From: Ophthalmolycus amberensis
Taxonomy: Eukaryota > Chordata > Actinopteri > Perciformes > Zoarcidae
Reading direction: 5' to 3'
DNA length: 64,000 bases
Assembly: GCA_024529925.1 (NCBI GenBank)
Contig: JAFEUB010001118.1
Coordinates: 310,001 to 374,000, forward strand
In this document: in pieces, positions 1 to 13,612 of the stretch
How positions within the stretch are numbered: the stretch's first letter is position 1
Layout: each line of letters starts with the position of its first letter
Made by a program: the position numbers and the translations under genes
Notes under the pieces: model-generated
The model's database searches: none
Seen by the model: the letters and a program-made list of their open reading frames with translations, nothing else
What the model was told of the DNA's origin: nothing

Positions 1-36
1 TGGAGTGCTACGTCAAAGGAGGTGCCTTCAGGAAAG
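1..36 (+). CDS. ift172: ift172 exon a (partial at window edge)
   Basis: The first two bases finish an outside codon. It then reads [11 protein letters not shown] (w1-w11) plus one base of the next codon, ending at donor GTAAAT. The matching human segment is the ECYRKGNAF stretch of the TPR-like region. Confidence 0.9.
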
Positions 37-2121
37 GTAAATAAATGACATGTAGATAGCATGAATATGCTTAGCCTATATTTTGAATAACTACCAAAAA
101 TGTGTATGTTTGGTGATTTTGTTTGTCATGCTAGCAGCTTTAGGGAGGGCAATGTCGATCGATTGGTCGGTCCGCCGCTTTGGTCCAGACTGAATATATC
201 AATAACTATTGGATGGATTGCCTCTCTAGTTGGTACATGCATTCATGAGTCCCAGAGGAGGAATCCTAACAACCCTGGTGACCCTCTGACTTTTCCTCTA
301 GCGCTAGCGCCAACTCCCATCAGCCTCAGCTGCACTTTGTGTTATTAGCAAATGTTAGCATGCTAACGTGCTAAACCAAGTACCTGTACCTGCAAAACTA
401 ATGACGTTCCCATCAGCCTCAGCTCCACTTACGTTACTACCAAATGTTAGCATGTTCGAATTGCCATTGTGAGCATGTTAGCATGCTGACGTTAGCATTT
501 AGCTGGAAGCACAGCCTCACAGGGCAGCTGGCATGGCTGGTTGTACATTCGCCATAATTACAGTATTTATTGTAAGTATACAAGCATCATTTTCAAGTAC
601 AAAAGGTACAAGCAATATCATGTGACAAGATTTTGGACAATAACAGGTGGACGCATGTTGTTTAGTTGAGTGTGGGTATACACTACAGTAAATGTAAAGT
701 ATATTAAGTAAAGTTTCTGCTTCCTGTAGCGGTGGAGCTGGCACGCCTCGCCTTCCCCGCTGAGGTGGTGAAACTGGAGGAGGCCTGGGGAGAATACCTC
801 GTCCAGCAGAAACAGATGGACGCCGCCATCAACCATTTCATTGAAGCAGGGTATGTAGTGTAGAGGAGTCAAGAGACAAATATTTGGGCAGATGGAGAGG
901 AGGAAAGACGACACGTTAAAAGAAAACATCAGAGACGGCCGATAGTTCTTTAAATCATCACCAGGACCATAATAGATGTCTTTAAACATGATTATATTCC
1001 CCAAAAATACCAAATAAATACAGCGCCCAGATTTTTATTCTTTTCAAGTTGAAAAAGCATCAGAGTAACTGAATTTTGACTGTGGGAAGCTAAAACTCTC
1101 CACAGAAACAAAGGTTTGAAATGTACTTCTTCTGCTGCTAGTTTCTCCTGCCAGAAAAAGTTTCAATCCGTGCCTGTCTTAATAAAAGTAACTTAAATCC
1201 TAACCAAAGTTAATTCACTTTCCATTCAAGTTGGCTGTGTTGTTGGAGCAACACAATCAGATAAGGTAACCCTCTATTGATCCCCAGCGGGGAAACTCTG
1301 TCGTTGCAGTAGCACAAGGACAGAAATAAATACAGGTCAGTATAAAAAGTAACAGAAATAAATACTAAAAGGTACATAAACTAAAATATGAAAATAAATG
1401 GAAAAGTGCACACAGTAGAGTGCTGATCTTCCACCAGGTTTTTCTCCCCTCCCAAACAAAGAGTGGAACCTTCAGTTGTCCCTCCTTGGCTCCCTTACAG
1501 TCAAGATGGCGGTGAAGAGATTCATTCATCTCGTATTCCGCCAAACTCTAGTGAATCATAACACAGCGGCTATGGAATTACTCTGCAGATGCTCCGGTTA
1601 AAAAATACGACCAACCTTTTCCATGGATGTCAGTTTTTGAGCCACGACAAAGGCCAAAATGTAGTCCAGGTTTTTAGCCTTGTAGTTTTTAGTAGGGAGA
1701 TGCTTTTAGAAGGTGAGGTGAGTGAAAATGTATGGTTACACACAACACTTAAGTCTTCTCTGTTGTCTTTCTCCGGTCCACCCTTAGCTGCTCGCTCAAA
1801 GCCATCAAGGCGGCCATCGCTGCTCGTCAGTGGAAGAAAGCCGTCCACATCCTGGAGCTGCAGGAGGATTCGTCGGCGGGGAAATACTACGTGACGATAG
1901 CTCAGCACTACGCCTCCACTCAGGACTATGAGGTGAGAGAGGAGGGACGAGGCGTGAGGTGGCTTTGTGGTTCGGTGAGCACCTGAGATTCCTTTTGCTC
2001 CCTGAACACAACCCCAGGAGAGTGAGATGGAGGCAGCCAGAGGGATGAAGTAGGCAGTGACATTTTGCCACCAGCAATTCATTTCTGCACATCTCCCTGG
2101 AATACATACGTTCACCCATGA

Positions 2122-2157
<36 letters not shown>

Positions 2158-5100
2158 ACCCTGAATACATTTCAAGCATAAAGTCAGAGGATCAGCTTTA
2201 GCTCGGTCTCCGTGGAGCATTGTGGGCTGTGTTTGCTCGCGGGTGCTTTGGCAATAATGACAAGTTAGATTGTTTTAGTAGTTGCCAGAAATACAGTTTA
2301 AAAGAAGAGGAGAAAGACACAATCTGGTATAAATACAAAGAAAAGAAAAAAGGAGGAGACGCAATGATGGTGATGGTGATGATGATGATGGCGAAGCGTA
2401 CTCTGCTCATTCTGATGAGCTCAGCTGAGCCAAACGGCCTCCACAGACTGTCAGCCTCTGAAAATAGCCGGCCATTTCAGTCTGTTTGCTCTGTGGGCAC
2501 ATTCACAGAAAGTAATTAAGATAACAGGCTCTCTGCTTTCCAACTTGTGGAAGTTGCCGGAAAGTATAATTCAGTCCAAACTAAAACAATGGAGGAAGCT
2601 CACACCTGTGATGTCAGTGCAGAAATTATCGCGAAAGGAAACAATGACTCAACGTTTTTGCTTCGTTGATGCCAGTGTTAGAATGGGAAATACGTCTTTT
2701 TACGTAGCAAAAATCTGGTCGTGGTGGATTGTTTTCCCTTTTCTTTCTGCCCAATCTTTCCTAAATTCTTCCATTAACAGAGTGCAGATACCTGCTCTTA
2801 AATTAGCTCTATGTGTGTTTTTTGTGCTCTTTTTACCCTGCAGGAATGCCATTCTAATATATTGACGTGCTGTGGATGTGTCAGGAGGTTTAAAAATTAT
2901 TTATTTTCCCAAGTGCCTCCCAAACTAATGTAAAATATGAACTTCTATATCGAGATCTTATGATATTCAGCCTGTATTTTATATTTTCTGAGTGCATTTT
3001 GTGTGTATTCTGTGTGTTTACGGCCTGTAGGTGGCAGGGCAACTGTTTGTGAAAGGAGGTCACATCAAGGATGCTATAGACATGTACACGACAGCAGGAC
3101 GCTGGGAGGAGGCTCATAAGGTTAGTATGGACACAAACTACACTAACAACTGTGAAATAAACAGAGACCAATTTGGATTATTCAGGCAAAAACACAGTAT
3201 CAGTAACATGTTCCCGTTTACAAAAAGGAAAATAATAATATTAACATATAAATTGAATTAAATTGATAATGAAAACAAATGTTTTTGACAGGATAGTAAT
3301 GGATATTTGATCCCAAATGAATCCCATGATGACAATCATATGGATATTTTGGCCACTGATGTCGGTGTAGCTGTGAAACAAAAAGCCATGGCCATGTTTT
3401 TTGGTGCATTTTGTCTGCAGTTGGCGGTGGAGTGTATGACAGAGGAGGAGGTCATGGCTCTGTACATCAGCAGAGCTCAGGAGCTGGAGAGAGATGGGAA
3501 ATTCAAGGAGGCCGAGAGGTAAATGGAGATTTATTTATAGTAATTTGCTGCATCATCGGCCGCTGGGTGCATGAAAATGGAGCGAGGCAAAGTAATGTGT
3601 CTGTGTTCGAAGTAATTACAGCAAGAAAAATAAGGAAAACGGTGTTTGACGTTGGACAAAGTGGAAATTTCAGACCCCTCAGTTAAACTAACTGACTCTT
3701 TATTATGTCTCGACTGAAGTCTTTTGGCACTCGAACATTAACCCCCCCCCCCCGAAAACAAACCGTTCAGTTACTATAGTCGTCTATGTGTGTGCGTGTT
3801 TGTGTGTGTGCTCGCAGGCTATTTGCCACAGTGAAGCAGCCTGACCTCGCCATAACCATGTACAAGAAGAACCGGATGTTTGATGATGTCATTCGCCTGG
3901 TGGCCAAGCATCACCCCGACCTGCTCACGGAGACCCACCTGCACCTGGCCAAGGTACATTAGTGTAATGTCATGGAGCTTCATGACCGTGTATTAGGGCC
4001 ATCGTAGGTAGAGGAAAATTACAGAGTTGGGGAAAGGGGTAAATATTTTACCTTGCAGAGCAGCTGGATTCTCGCGATGCCAAGATCCCGCGAGAATTGC
4101 GGGTTCACATATCACACATATCGTATACATTTTTTTATAGTGATGACGAGGTTAGCGTAGATGCTGCAATGACATCAGTTTTATCAGAACTGGAGAGCAG
4201 TTCCCCATTGAACAAAGCGCAAATATCAACACTGAAAGCTTTTCTCGATGGAGAAGATGTTTTTGCTGGCTTCGGGAATAGTTTGATTGACAGATGGTGC
4301 ATCCAATCACCTGCCAAGTCTTTTTAGAAACGTTTTTTTTCTTCCCAAAGAGTATTCAATCACGGCTTCTCAGATGGTTCTGTGTAACAAACCATCTGGT
4401 GGGTCAGGTTAGGTAATATTCAGAGGAAAAAATAAAAAAAGTAATGAGAATACACTGAGATTAGAGTTGTAAATTTACGAGAAAAAACTCACACATTTAC
4501 AAGAAAAAAACTCTGATATTCTCTGAGATTATAAAGTCTTAAATTTGCAAGAATAATACATAAAAAATACCACGGACGTCACCGTTAAACAATGTGAGAA
4601 CACGAGCCGCACGGCGGGCGGTGGCGAGCAGTTTCGCCATGACACAGGGAGCTTTTGTAACTTGACTTTACATTGTTCAATCTTTCCCACATTTCACATG
4701 CTGGATAGGAGTCCAGGACTGAAGACATCCACATGCCAATATTGAGTCGTAGCGCCACCTCCTGACAACAGGAAGTCAGCCTCAAATGACAAAGATCATT
4801 TGATTTACATGAAATTTCCATGGCGTGGTCTACACGTGCTGTACAGCAACACGACGTATAATCAGTGTGAGTGCTCTAGCACCACATAGTTGACACAGGA
4901 GATGGAACAAAATTCGCAATACATCATTTCCAAGCAGTAAACGTGTCCGATGAGATTTATTTATACGGCGCTTTTTTACAGACAATAGTCACAAAGCGGT
5001 ATTTCAAACATAATGGGGCGAAGGCCTGTTCGTCACACTTGCAGCTTTGATTTTTGTTTTCCTTCTCGTCCCATGGTTGTCATTTTCAGTGGCCGAAGGA

Positions 5101-8100
5101 CTGTTGATCTCTTGCTTGGTGTCATTATGTTTCCGCTGCTCAGCGCCCTCATTAGCAATGGATGAGGTTTCCTATCTGAAAAAGCTCTCATAGGCTCCAG
5201 TTCTGGCACCCTTGCAGCTTAATCACATTTTCTTTATTTTTTTTATTTTTTTTACTGTTCTCTATGTCTTATGTAACAGCAGACAAAATGTTCACAGTTT
5301 TGTGGTTGTCCAATTATCATGTGAGAATTACCCTGCAGTGCTTTGAACTGTAATATTAATTAGAAATGTCTCTAACTGAGAATTCTTCTCTGAATTCAGA
5401 AGAAGAAGCCCATGAAACAAAACAATTTTTTTGAGATGCACACAATTAGACCACACGCATGTCTAATTTTATAACAAGGAGCTTTTAACTGTGGAACAGT
5501 CTCAATGTAATGCTGACGCCTCTATATGACCTACATAAGCAAACGAGGACCATCAGCAAGAATGTCGGCTATGTAGTTGTTCTTAAAGCCGGTCATCGGG
5601 ACTAATTCCCTGCAAAGGAGACCCGGGCCGTATTGTTGGGCCCGCTGGACGGAAGGGAGGCATGGGAGAACCAGAACCAGGACTGAGCGGGGTAGACTGT
5701 CAGACCCTGCTGCAGTAAAATAAGAGGTTTTGTAAAGAGACTCTAGTGGTGGGAAGCACTACCACCTATGTCCAGAGAGGCCGCCAAAAACAACACAAAA
5801 TGAAAGCTCCCCATAGTAACTTTAAGTACCGTACAGTACTTGATTAAATGACCATACTCTGAGACCTAAAGTCCCTTTAAGCTCCCGATAGTTGCAGCAA
5901 AGAAGATTTCAAAGAAATCCAAAAGAGTTTCATCATTACGTTGTTAAGTTGGGTTTCTTTGCTTTTGTCAGCAGTTATTTTTTTGCTGTGTCACAAAAAG
6001 AGTACAGCCGAAGGGGCATGAATTACACTTATCAGCATTAATGTATTAGACTAGTAATGTGTAATCATGTGGTTTTGAGAGGTCTTACTGTCCCTGATAT
6101 GTTGATGTGCATGGTGTATATGTGTTTTTGCAGGAGTTTGAGGCTGAATCCAGGTTCTCGGAGGCAGAGTACCACTTCATAGAGGCTGAAGAGTGGAAGG
6201 CTGCCGTCCACATGTACAGAGTCAACGACATGTGGGAGGATGCATACAGGGTAGATATTTGTTTTGTTGGCTCGATAGCTGTTAGTGGCTTTACATCTCC
6301 AAAGATATGTAGAGTTTTGTACTCCAAATGTTTGAACTGCAATTGTATTTTTTGAAAGCCTAGAACCTTGTTCCACACTACTAATGTTGACGGTGGCCTT
6401 AGCTCATCCCTTGCAGCCCCCACCGGATCTACCTTCAACGTGTCAGTTATACAACACAAGAGAGCCCTGTGCTTATTATTACAAGTAAATCAAACAATAC
6501 TACATCAAAAACATAGTGAGTTTAGACACGCAATTACACGTCCGTGACTTAAAACATGTTTTATGCAATCTTTTCATTTTTATAGGTTGAAAGTATGGGT
6601 TCAAAGGAGTTCATACAAATTATAGACACAAACTAAGTGATTAGAGAACTTCCGACTGTGACATCAACTTAGTGGAAGCATAAAAAAAGAGCAACAATGA
6701 GGCATACAGCATAGATCAAAGAACAAAAAAGGTTCTCCAAACAAATACTTACATCACCAAAGTAAATTGGAAGATGCTATAATCACACAAAACACTTACT
6801 GGCTTTAATAAAAAGCTTTAAAAATTCTTGAGATTGCTATATTATACCATTTTTTGTGGTGAATGTCATTTGACCGGTCAAATTAGAAGTCTAACGTGTA
6901 TTTAACTTGCTTCCCTGTGTTGCGCTTCATTTTAATACAGAAGTTATAATTGCTGACAAATACCGTACATTAATAAACACATACAAGGTTTTTATAGCTG
7001 CGTATAACTACATTATTTTGTGTCATAAGCCATTTATTCCATACATATGTACAGCTTATGAATGCTGAATAGGAGGACGTAAAGTAAATTGAGATTAGAC
7101 TTCATGGGCACGGCATCGTTACAAGCCTGTGCTTCCCCCGTCCACGGTGTTTATTGCGGCTGCTGCTCTGGGAGCACAGTGCAACTTTATAGCTGCTATC
7201 AAATGTTTTTCTCTGGGATTATCTGTGGTGAGGGTGCTATAGGGAGCCACACTGCCAGGGGCTCCTACAGTGATATATATATATATATATATTTCCCACA
7301 TATATTTTTGTGTGTGTCAGGTGGCTAAGAGCCATGGAGGTGCTGCAGCTCAGAAGCAGGTGGCCTACCTGTGGGCTCGGAGCCTGGGAGGAGAGGCGGC
7401 CGTCAAGCTGCTCAACAAGTTCGGCCTCCTGGAATACGCCATTGAGTTTGCCTCAAATAACTTGTGAGCTGCGCCACGACACATAGACACAACATGCACG
7501 GTGGTTCATTTTTCATTTGCTGAACATCCAGAGTCGGATGCACTGAAGCCCATTCCCGCCAAGTGATGATAAAAACAAAAAGATCATGTCAGGCATTGTA
7601 GTGTGAGTTTTTCACAAGTGAACGAGGAAGTATTTCAAAATAATGATTTTATTATCTGAAAAGAATGACTATTTGTCATTATTTTAAGATACTGACTCTT
7701 TATTTTGACAACGATTGTTGTTACAATGACTTTCAGAAAAAAAATGTCATGATATTGCCAGGAATGTCTCACGTGAACTGTTTAAAAACTAAATTTAAAC
7801 GTTTTATTGGTTTTACTGTCTGGCAGGGAGATCCAACAAATGTAACCTCTACAAATGAATTGCATCTTAAAAGTTTCTGAGTCATGATAGTCAGTGAGTC
7901 CCTAAAGAGAAACTGGGATCAGTACAGTAGGTCAAGAGAGCAACTGAGAGTGTATCCTCCGTCCAGTGACTGTATTGTGAAACCTGGCTTGATTTCTTGC
8001 TCTTTATTTACTCCCCAGCTCCTTTGACTTTGCCTTCGATTTGGCTCGTCTTTCCAGTAAAGAGAAGATTCCTGAGATCCACCTCAAACACGCCATATAC

Positions 8101-11100
8101 CTGGAAGATGAGGTAAATCTGCCCCGGTCCTGCTGCATACAGTAACCTATCTGCTGTCCATACTGTACCTCCATGGGATACGCATTACCAAAACCGGTGT
8201 TTTTGTTTTTTTAACTCTCACCTCCACACACCACATTATCTTGAAAAGCCTATTACCTCCTTCTGCAAAACTGGCTAGTTGCTGCAGTGCCTATTTTTGT
8301 TATCTTTATAGTTCTGTCCTTGGGGGGGGCCTCATTCAGACTTTGTAGTTATTTAGACTCTTTATGTTGTTATAGTCGTTGCACATCTCTGCGTGGTTTT
8401 GTGTCTCTCCCTGGTAATTTTGTGTCACTTTGTAGTTGTTATGTCTTTCTGTAGTTCTTTTTTCCCCTTTTGTTTTCGATTTGAGTCTCTTTTTGTCATT
8501 TTGTGTCCCTTTGGAGTTGTTTTGGTCGTTTTGTGTCTCTTTGTAGTAGCTTAATGTTTCTTTGTGGTAACTGTTTTTCTCTTCATGCTTTGTATGGGCC
8601 TCTTGGAGTGACATTTTGTAGGTGGAGGCCAGAGGGGGGCCCCTGGCACTTAAGGCCCCTGGGCCTGTGCCCGGTTGGCCTGCTCAGTAATCCATCCATG
8701 ATTCTGTCCATCATTCCGAACGGCTATGAAATGATTCCAAGCTTGTAAACATGTGAATTTACCTTTAGTCTGCATACATTCTTATACGTGATAGTCGGCT
8801 CCTATCAGAAGATATCTTTCCACCAAATTCAACAAGATACATTTCATAACATCCAACATACGTTCTCATTGTAGTGATGATGATTGTAAATGTAATTTCT
8901 GCTTATACTCCCTATCACTAAACATGCTCTGGACTGCATGTGAAGAACAGTAGGTAGTGCTTACTTCTGATATTTCTGATCGTCTTCCAGGACAAGTTTC
9001 CGGAGGCCGAGGTTGAGTTCATCAAAGCAGGAAAACCCAAAGAAGCCGTGCTCATGTGAGTACATGTATCTCTGTGTTACTGTCAGCTGATCAAGAGCTG
9101 TTAGAATTAGTGGCAGATTTATCCCTTCTTGCAGATCAGTGGTGCAATGTAACAAAGTACATTTATTCATACTTTAATTTTGCTTTATACTACATTTTAG
9201 AGGGCAATATTACACGTTGTATGTTCCATTTCTGCACATAGGATTTCAACTACTTCAAAAACGTCTGTTCTTTTATATATATATATTTTGCCGTGTTTGT
9301 GTTTGTGCATGTGAACTGCTCCAGGTATGTCCACAACAAGGACTGGGCCAGTGCGCAGCGGGTGGCTGAGGGCCACGATCCAGACACTGTCTCTGATATC
9401 CTGGTCGGCCAAGCCAAGTTCTGCTTTGAACAGAAAGATTTCCAGAAGGCTGAAGCCTTCCTGCTCCGAGCCCAGAGACCCGAACTCGCTGTTAAATATT
9501 ACAAGGTAGCTGGCTTCAGAATAAAAACAAATTCAAAAAAAGAGTTGTAAAATGTTGTAAGGAAATAGAATTTCTTACTCATAGACTTTAACCATCCAGC
9601 TTTTGGTCAGTTATTCTTTTTATTGATTCCATATTTATCAGGGTGCGGACTTGTGGAGTGATGCCATGCGGATCTGTAAGGAGTATCTCCCCAACAAGCT
9701 CTCCATGCTCCAAGAGGAGTACGAGCAGGAGACCTCCAAGAAGGGAATCCGGTGAGATTTAGAGCAAAAAATAGAAGAAATCAATGGGCCTCATTGTCAT
9801 TTACTTCCTCGTAGTCCAGGGAGCCAAAAACGGTAAGAAACAACAACAAAATCACTGAAGCTATAGCTGTAGTTATAGTTACAACATTAGCAACAGCAGA
9901 TACCAAAAGCCTTGTTAACAGGACTTGTAATTATAGAGAGGTGGTTTAGTATTTGTAGGACATTATTTCAGGAGCTCATATTAGATTTTGTTGACCTTTC
10001 ATGTCGTTATGTTGGTAAGAAACCTCTTCAAAGCCAGAGGGAAACCACAAACCCCACTATGAACATTTCACAGGCTCCCCCCATAGTATAATCTATGCAC
10101 AAAGAGTCAGTTTGATGCTTTATTAAAACACAGCTCATGTGTTATCCCACATCGGGAGTACCAACGAGGAATAGCTCGTTAGCCAGCGGACCAGCAGCGC
10201 GCAGCTCTCGTCCTCCTCCCGTCGCTTCTCCCTCTTTAATGACTTGTGGGAGGAAACATCAAAAGTTACCAATGGAAACGAGCGAGGAAGTGAGAAAACA
10301 CTGAATTATTGCTGCAGAGTTTACAGCTCGGGCTCCAGATAAGTGCAAGGCTTCACAGGCATCTGCAAAGCATGATCGAATTGTAGTTTGATGCCTTTTA
10401 TAAGAAATGTAATAAAAGTAAGGCCGAGAAAAAGAGAGGGATGACGAACACGAAACAAGGGGGGGGGGATAGATATCCTTCATGATTCAAAAGGGTGAAC
10501 TGTGGATATTATTTCTGTGAGTCTGCTCTCTTTGAAAGAGTTTTCTGTTAAATAACAAATATTCTGCCTTATAGATAGATAGATAGATAGATAGATGTAA
10601 ACTTTATTTATCCCCAGGGGGAAATTCGTTTGTTTCAGCAGCAATTTACAGAGTAAAATATAACATATGGAATGCACAATATCTACAGTACAATAAAATA
10701 ACAGAGCAGATATTGAATTGAAGGAATAGATTAATAAAAAAAATAAAAAATAAGCTAGAATCGAAAATAGAAATGCACAGTATATACCATGAAAATAGTG
10801 GTATTAATTAAATAAAATTAGCAACTAGTAAACTAAACAACCTGGACAGTAGAGCCAGGATCACCAACAACAAGCAACAGCCGTGTAGCGTTGTAGTCAT
10901 GTGAAGGACGACGATCTGGCCCGAGGTGTTTTATTATAAAGTCTAATGGCAGTGGGCAGGAATGTTTTTCTGAATCTGTCCTTGTGACAGCGGAGCTGGA
11001 TCAGTCTGAACGGCGGGAACGCTAAAAAGAGCCTGTTTCTTGTGGGGAAACATTGGAATTGTGAATGACAGAATTGACCTGATTGATCTGAGAGGTATCG

Positions 11101-13571
11101 AATGTTCATTCATCATCATCTTCTATTTTCCTTCGTCTTCCTTGCGAGTTGCACTCAAATCACGGAAAAGGCGATTCTCTGTTTCGCTGTGTGCAAATAT
11201 CAGAGCAGTGAAATGTAATGTTACAGTCTGTGAGGGCCCCGTTTCATTCTCTTGGGCGGCACCGATGGCCATGAGTTGTAATTGAAGGTGCGTTTACGGG
11301 TAAGCTTAGGTAGAACATTTCACGGGTTCGGGAGGGAGGGTTGAAAAAGTGACAGAGCAGCGATAGCCGTCGGCTTAATCACTTCTTTGTTACCTCATTC
11401 TGTAATGTATAAAAATATTCACGATTATTACTTTGAGTCAAAGCAAGAGGCCTTTTTTGTCGCTAATTGGCCCAAATATCAAGAGTCTATCATTCAGAGA
11501 TTCTAATATGTTTAATAATGCATCGTTGCTTATTTGGCGTTAATTTGAATCTGAAAAGTGAACCTCGAATGGAATGCATTCGTTTGTGACTCTGTGTGTT
11601 TGTTTGTTGGTTCAGGGGAGTGGAGGGCCTGCTGGAACAGGCCAGGGAGTGGGAGCAGTCAGGCGAACACTCCCGGGCCGTGGAGTGTTACCTGAAGGTG
11701 AAGGACGACGCCAACACTGCCCTGATGCAGAAGTGCTGGATGAAGGTAAAGGGTCCAGTCAGCACAAATACAGTTCCCTTTACTGGCCTATAGGGCTGAG
11801 CATTAATCGGTAAATACTTTGAGAATCGGTTAATAGTTTAAGATAGTGGTTCCAAACCTGAAGGTAAATCTGTGGGGTCGTCAAATAATTCACAGCACAA
11901 GAGAAAAACATATAAACCACTGAAAATGATATTATCTACGGACAAATAGCTTCAATTTAAAGGGCCACAAGCCAAAAATGTTGTGCAGCATCGGTTTAGG
12001 TTATTTATCACGCACCCCTTATCAACCATTCTCTGGATTATTTGATGCTATTTCCTCTTTTTTTATAATATATTGTTAAGTGCATATATTTGGACTGTTG
12101 GTCAGACAAAAAAATGCAATCTGAAAATGGGAAATTGTGACATTTTTCATAATTTTTTGACAATTTATTGTCTCAATGATTCATTGATTGAACATAAAAA
12201 AATATTGAAAATTAAATAATTATTACCTGCAGCTCTCATTTAAAGATATCGAAAATTAAACCACAGTTCCATCGAAAACTTATCGAAAAAAGAAAACTAA
12301 TGATCGAAAACAATACAGGAAGTCTTTCTCTAAAATATTGTACACGGTATATATATACAACATGCTCAACACTGCTGTACTCTTTCTGCTGTGTGCAGTC
12401 AACTTCTCCATGTTTATAATGACTGCTACATCTAATCTGAGAATGTAACTTGTATTATTACATTTTTGGTTGCCTCAGAATAAAATGAGGACTACAAAAA
12501 ACAAAAATGTGTCCACAACAGAAGCATATGAGCATTTTAATTTCACCAATTAGCTGCTTTCACATTCAACATAGTAGCGGATGGATGATAGGACAGATGC
12601 ATTATGGGAGCCAGCATGATGGTGGTGGAAGGTGAAAAGGCCACCGTGTCACCAACGATCAATAGATTCCCTTGTTATTGACTAGAGTGCTATGGATATC
12701 AGAATATTGAAAAGAAGGTCATGGGTCTCATGGATCAATATTCTTTTTTTTCTCCTCATGGAGTTTGGTTCACCAGTGTGAGTAAAGGAAACAAAGATGG
12801 CGTGTGCTCGGTGTGTGTTTGGTGTCCCGGTGGGGTTCGAGGTTTGGGGTCAACACAATCAATATGTGGCTTCCTGTGGAAAGACTGACTATGAAGATTA
12901 GATTTTATTTTTTTATGAATGTTGTTTAACCAAACAAAAATTACAAACATTCGCCAGTTCCAGCTTTTCTCATTTGTTTTTTTATTATTTTAAATTTAAA
13001 ATGTTTGGGTTTTTGGACCGTTGATTGTGCAGAACAAGAGCTTTGAAGTCGCCTTCTGGTCACCACTTCAGAAAACAAAAAGTAATAAGTTAAGCTGTAG
13101 AAAATCTAAATGAGAATGTCTTTACGTACAGACACAAATGTTCAATGGATAGATTCATCTGAAAACACAACTGAGTGATTGTTATATCGTTAATAAAAAT
13201 ATCAGCTCTATCAGATATATTACAATAACGGCTTCTTGTCATTTTACTGTAGCATTTTAATGTAGCAGTTTTTACAGATGATACATGATGCACATTTTAC
13301 ATTTGATCATGTTTATAGTCGTCTTGACATCTTATAACCCCATAATGTTAAGCAGATGCAGAGAGACAGAGTACCTCAGGTTAGAATGGATATTTATTTT
13401 GCGTTTGGATTTATACTTTTGAAATACCGATATTAATCTACATACCTGTTTGTGTAAGACAAAACTAGACATACTCTGGTCAACAAAGGCCATCTTTGTA
13501 TCCTGTGTGTGTGTGTGTGTGTGTGTGTCCCCGTGTCCGTGTGTGTGTGTCCGTGTGTGTGTGTGTCCGTG

Positions 13572-13612
<41 letters not shown>

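Noticed and set aside
8336..8614. Minus-strand 92-residue Asn/Thr/Lys-rich frame
   Set aside because: Its amino-acid periodicity comes from the degenerate minisatellite.
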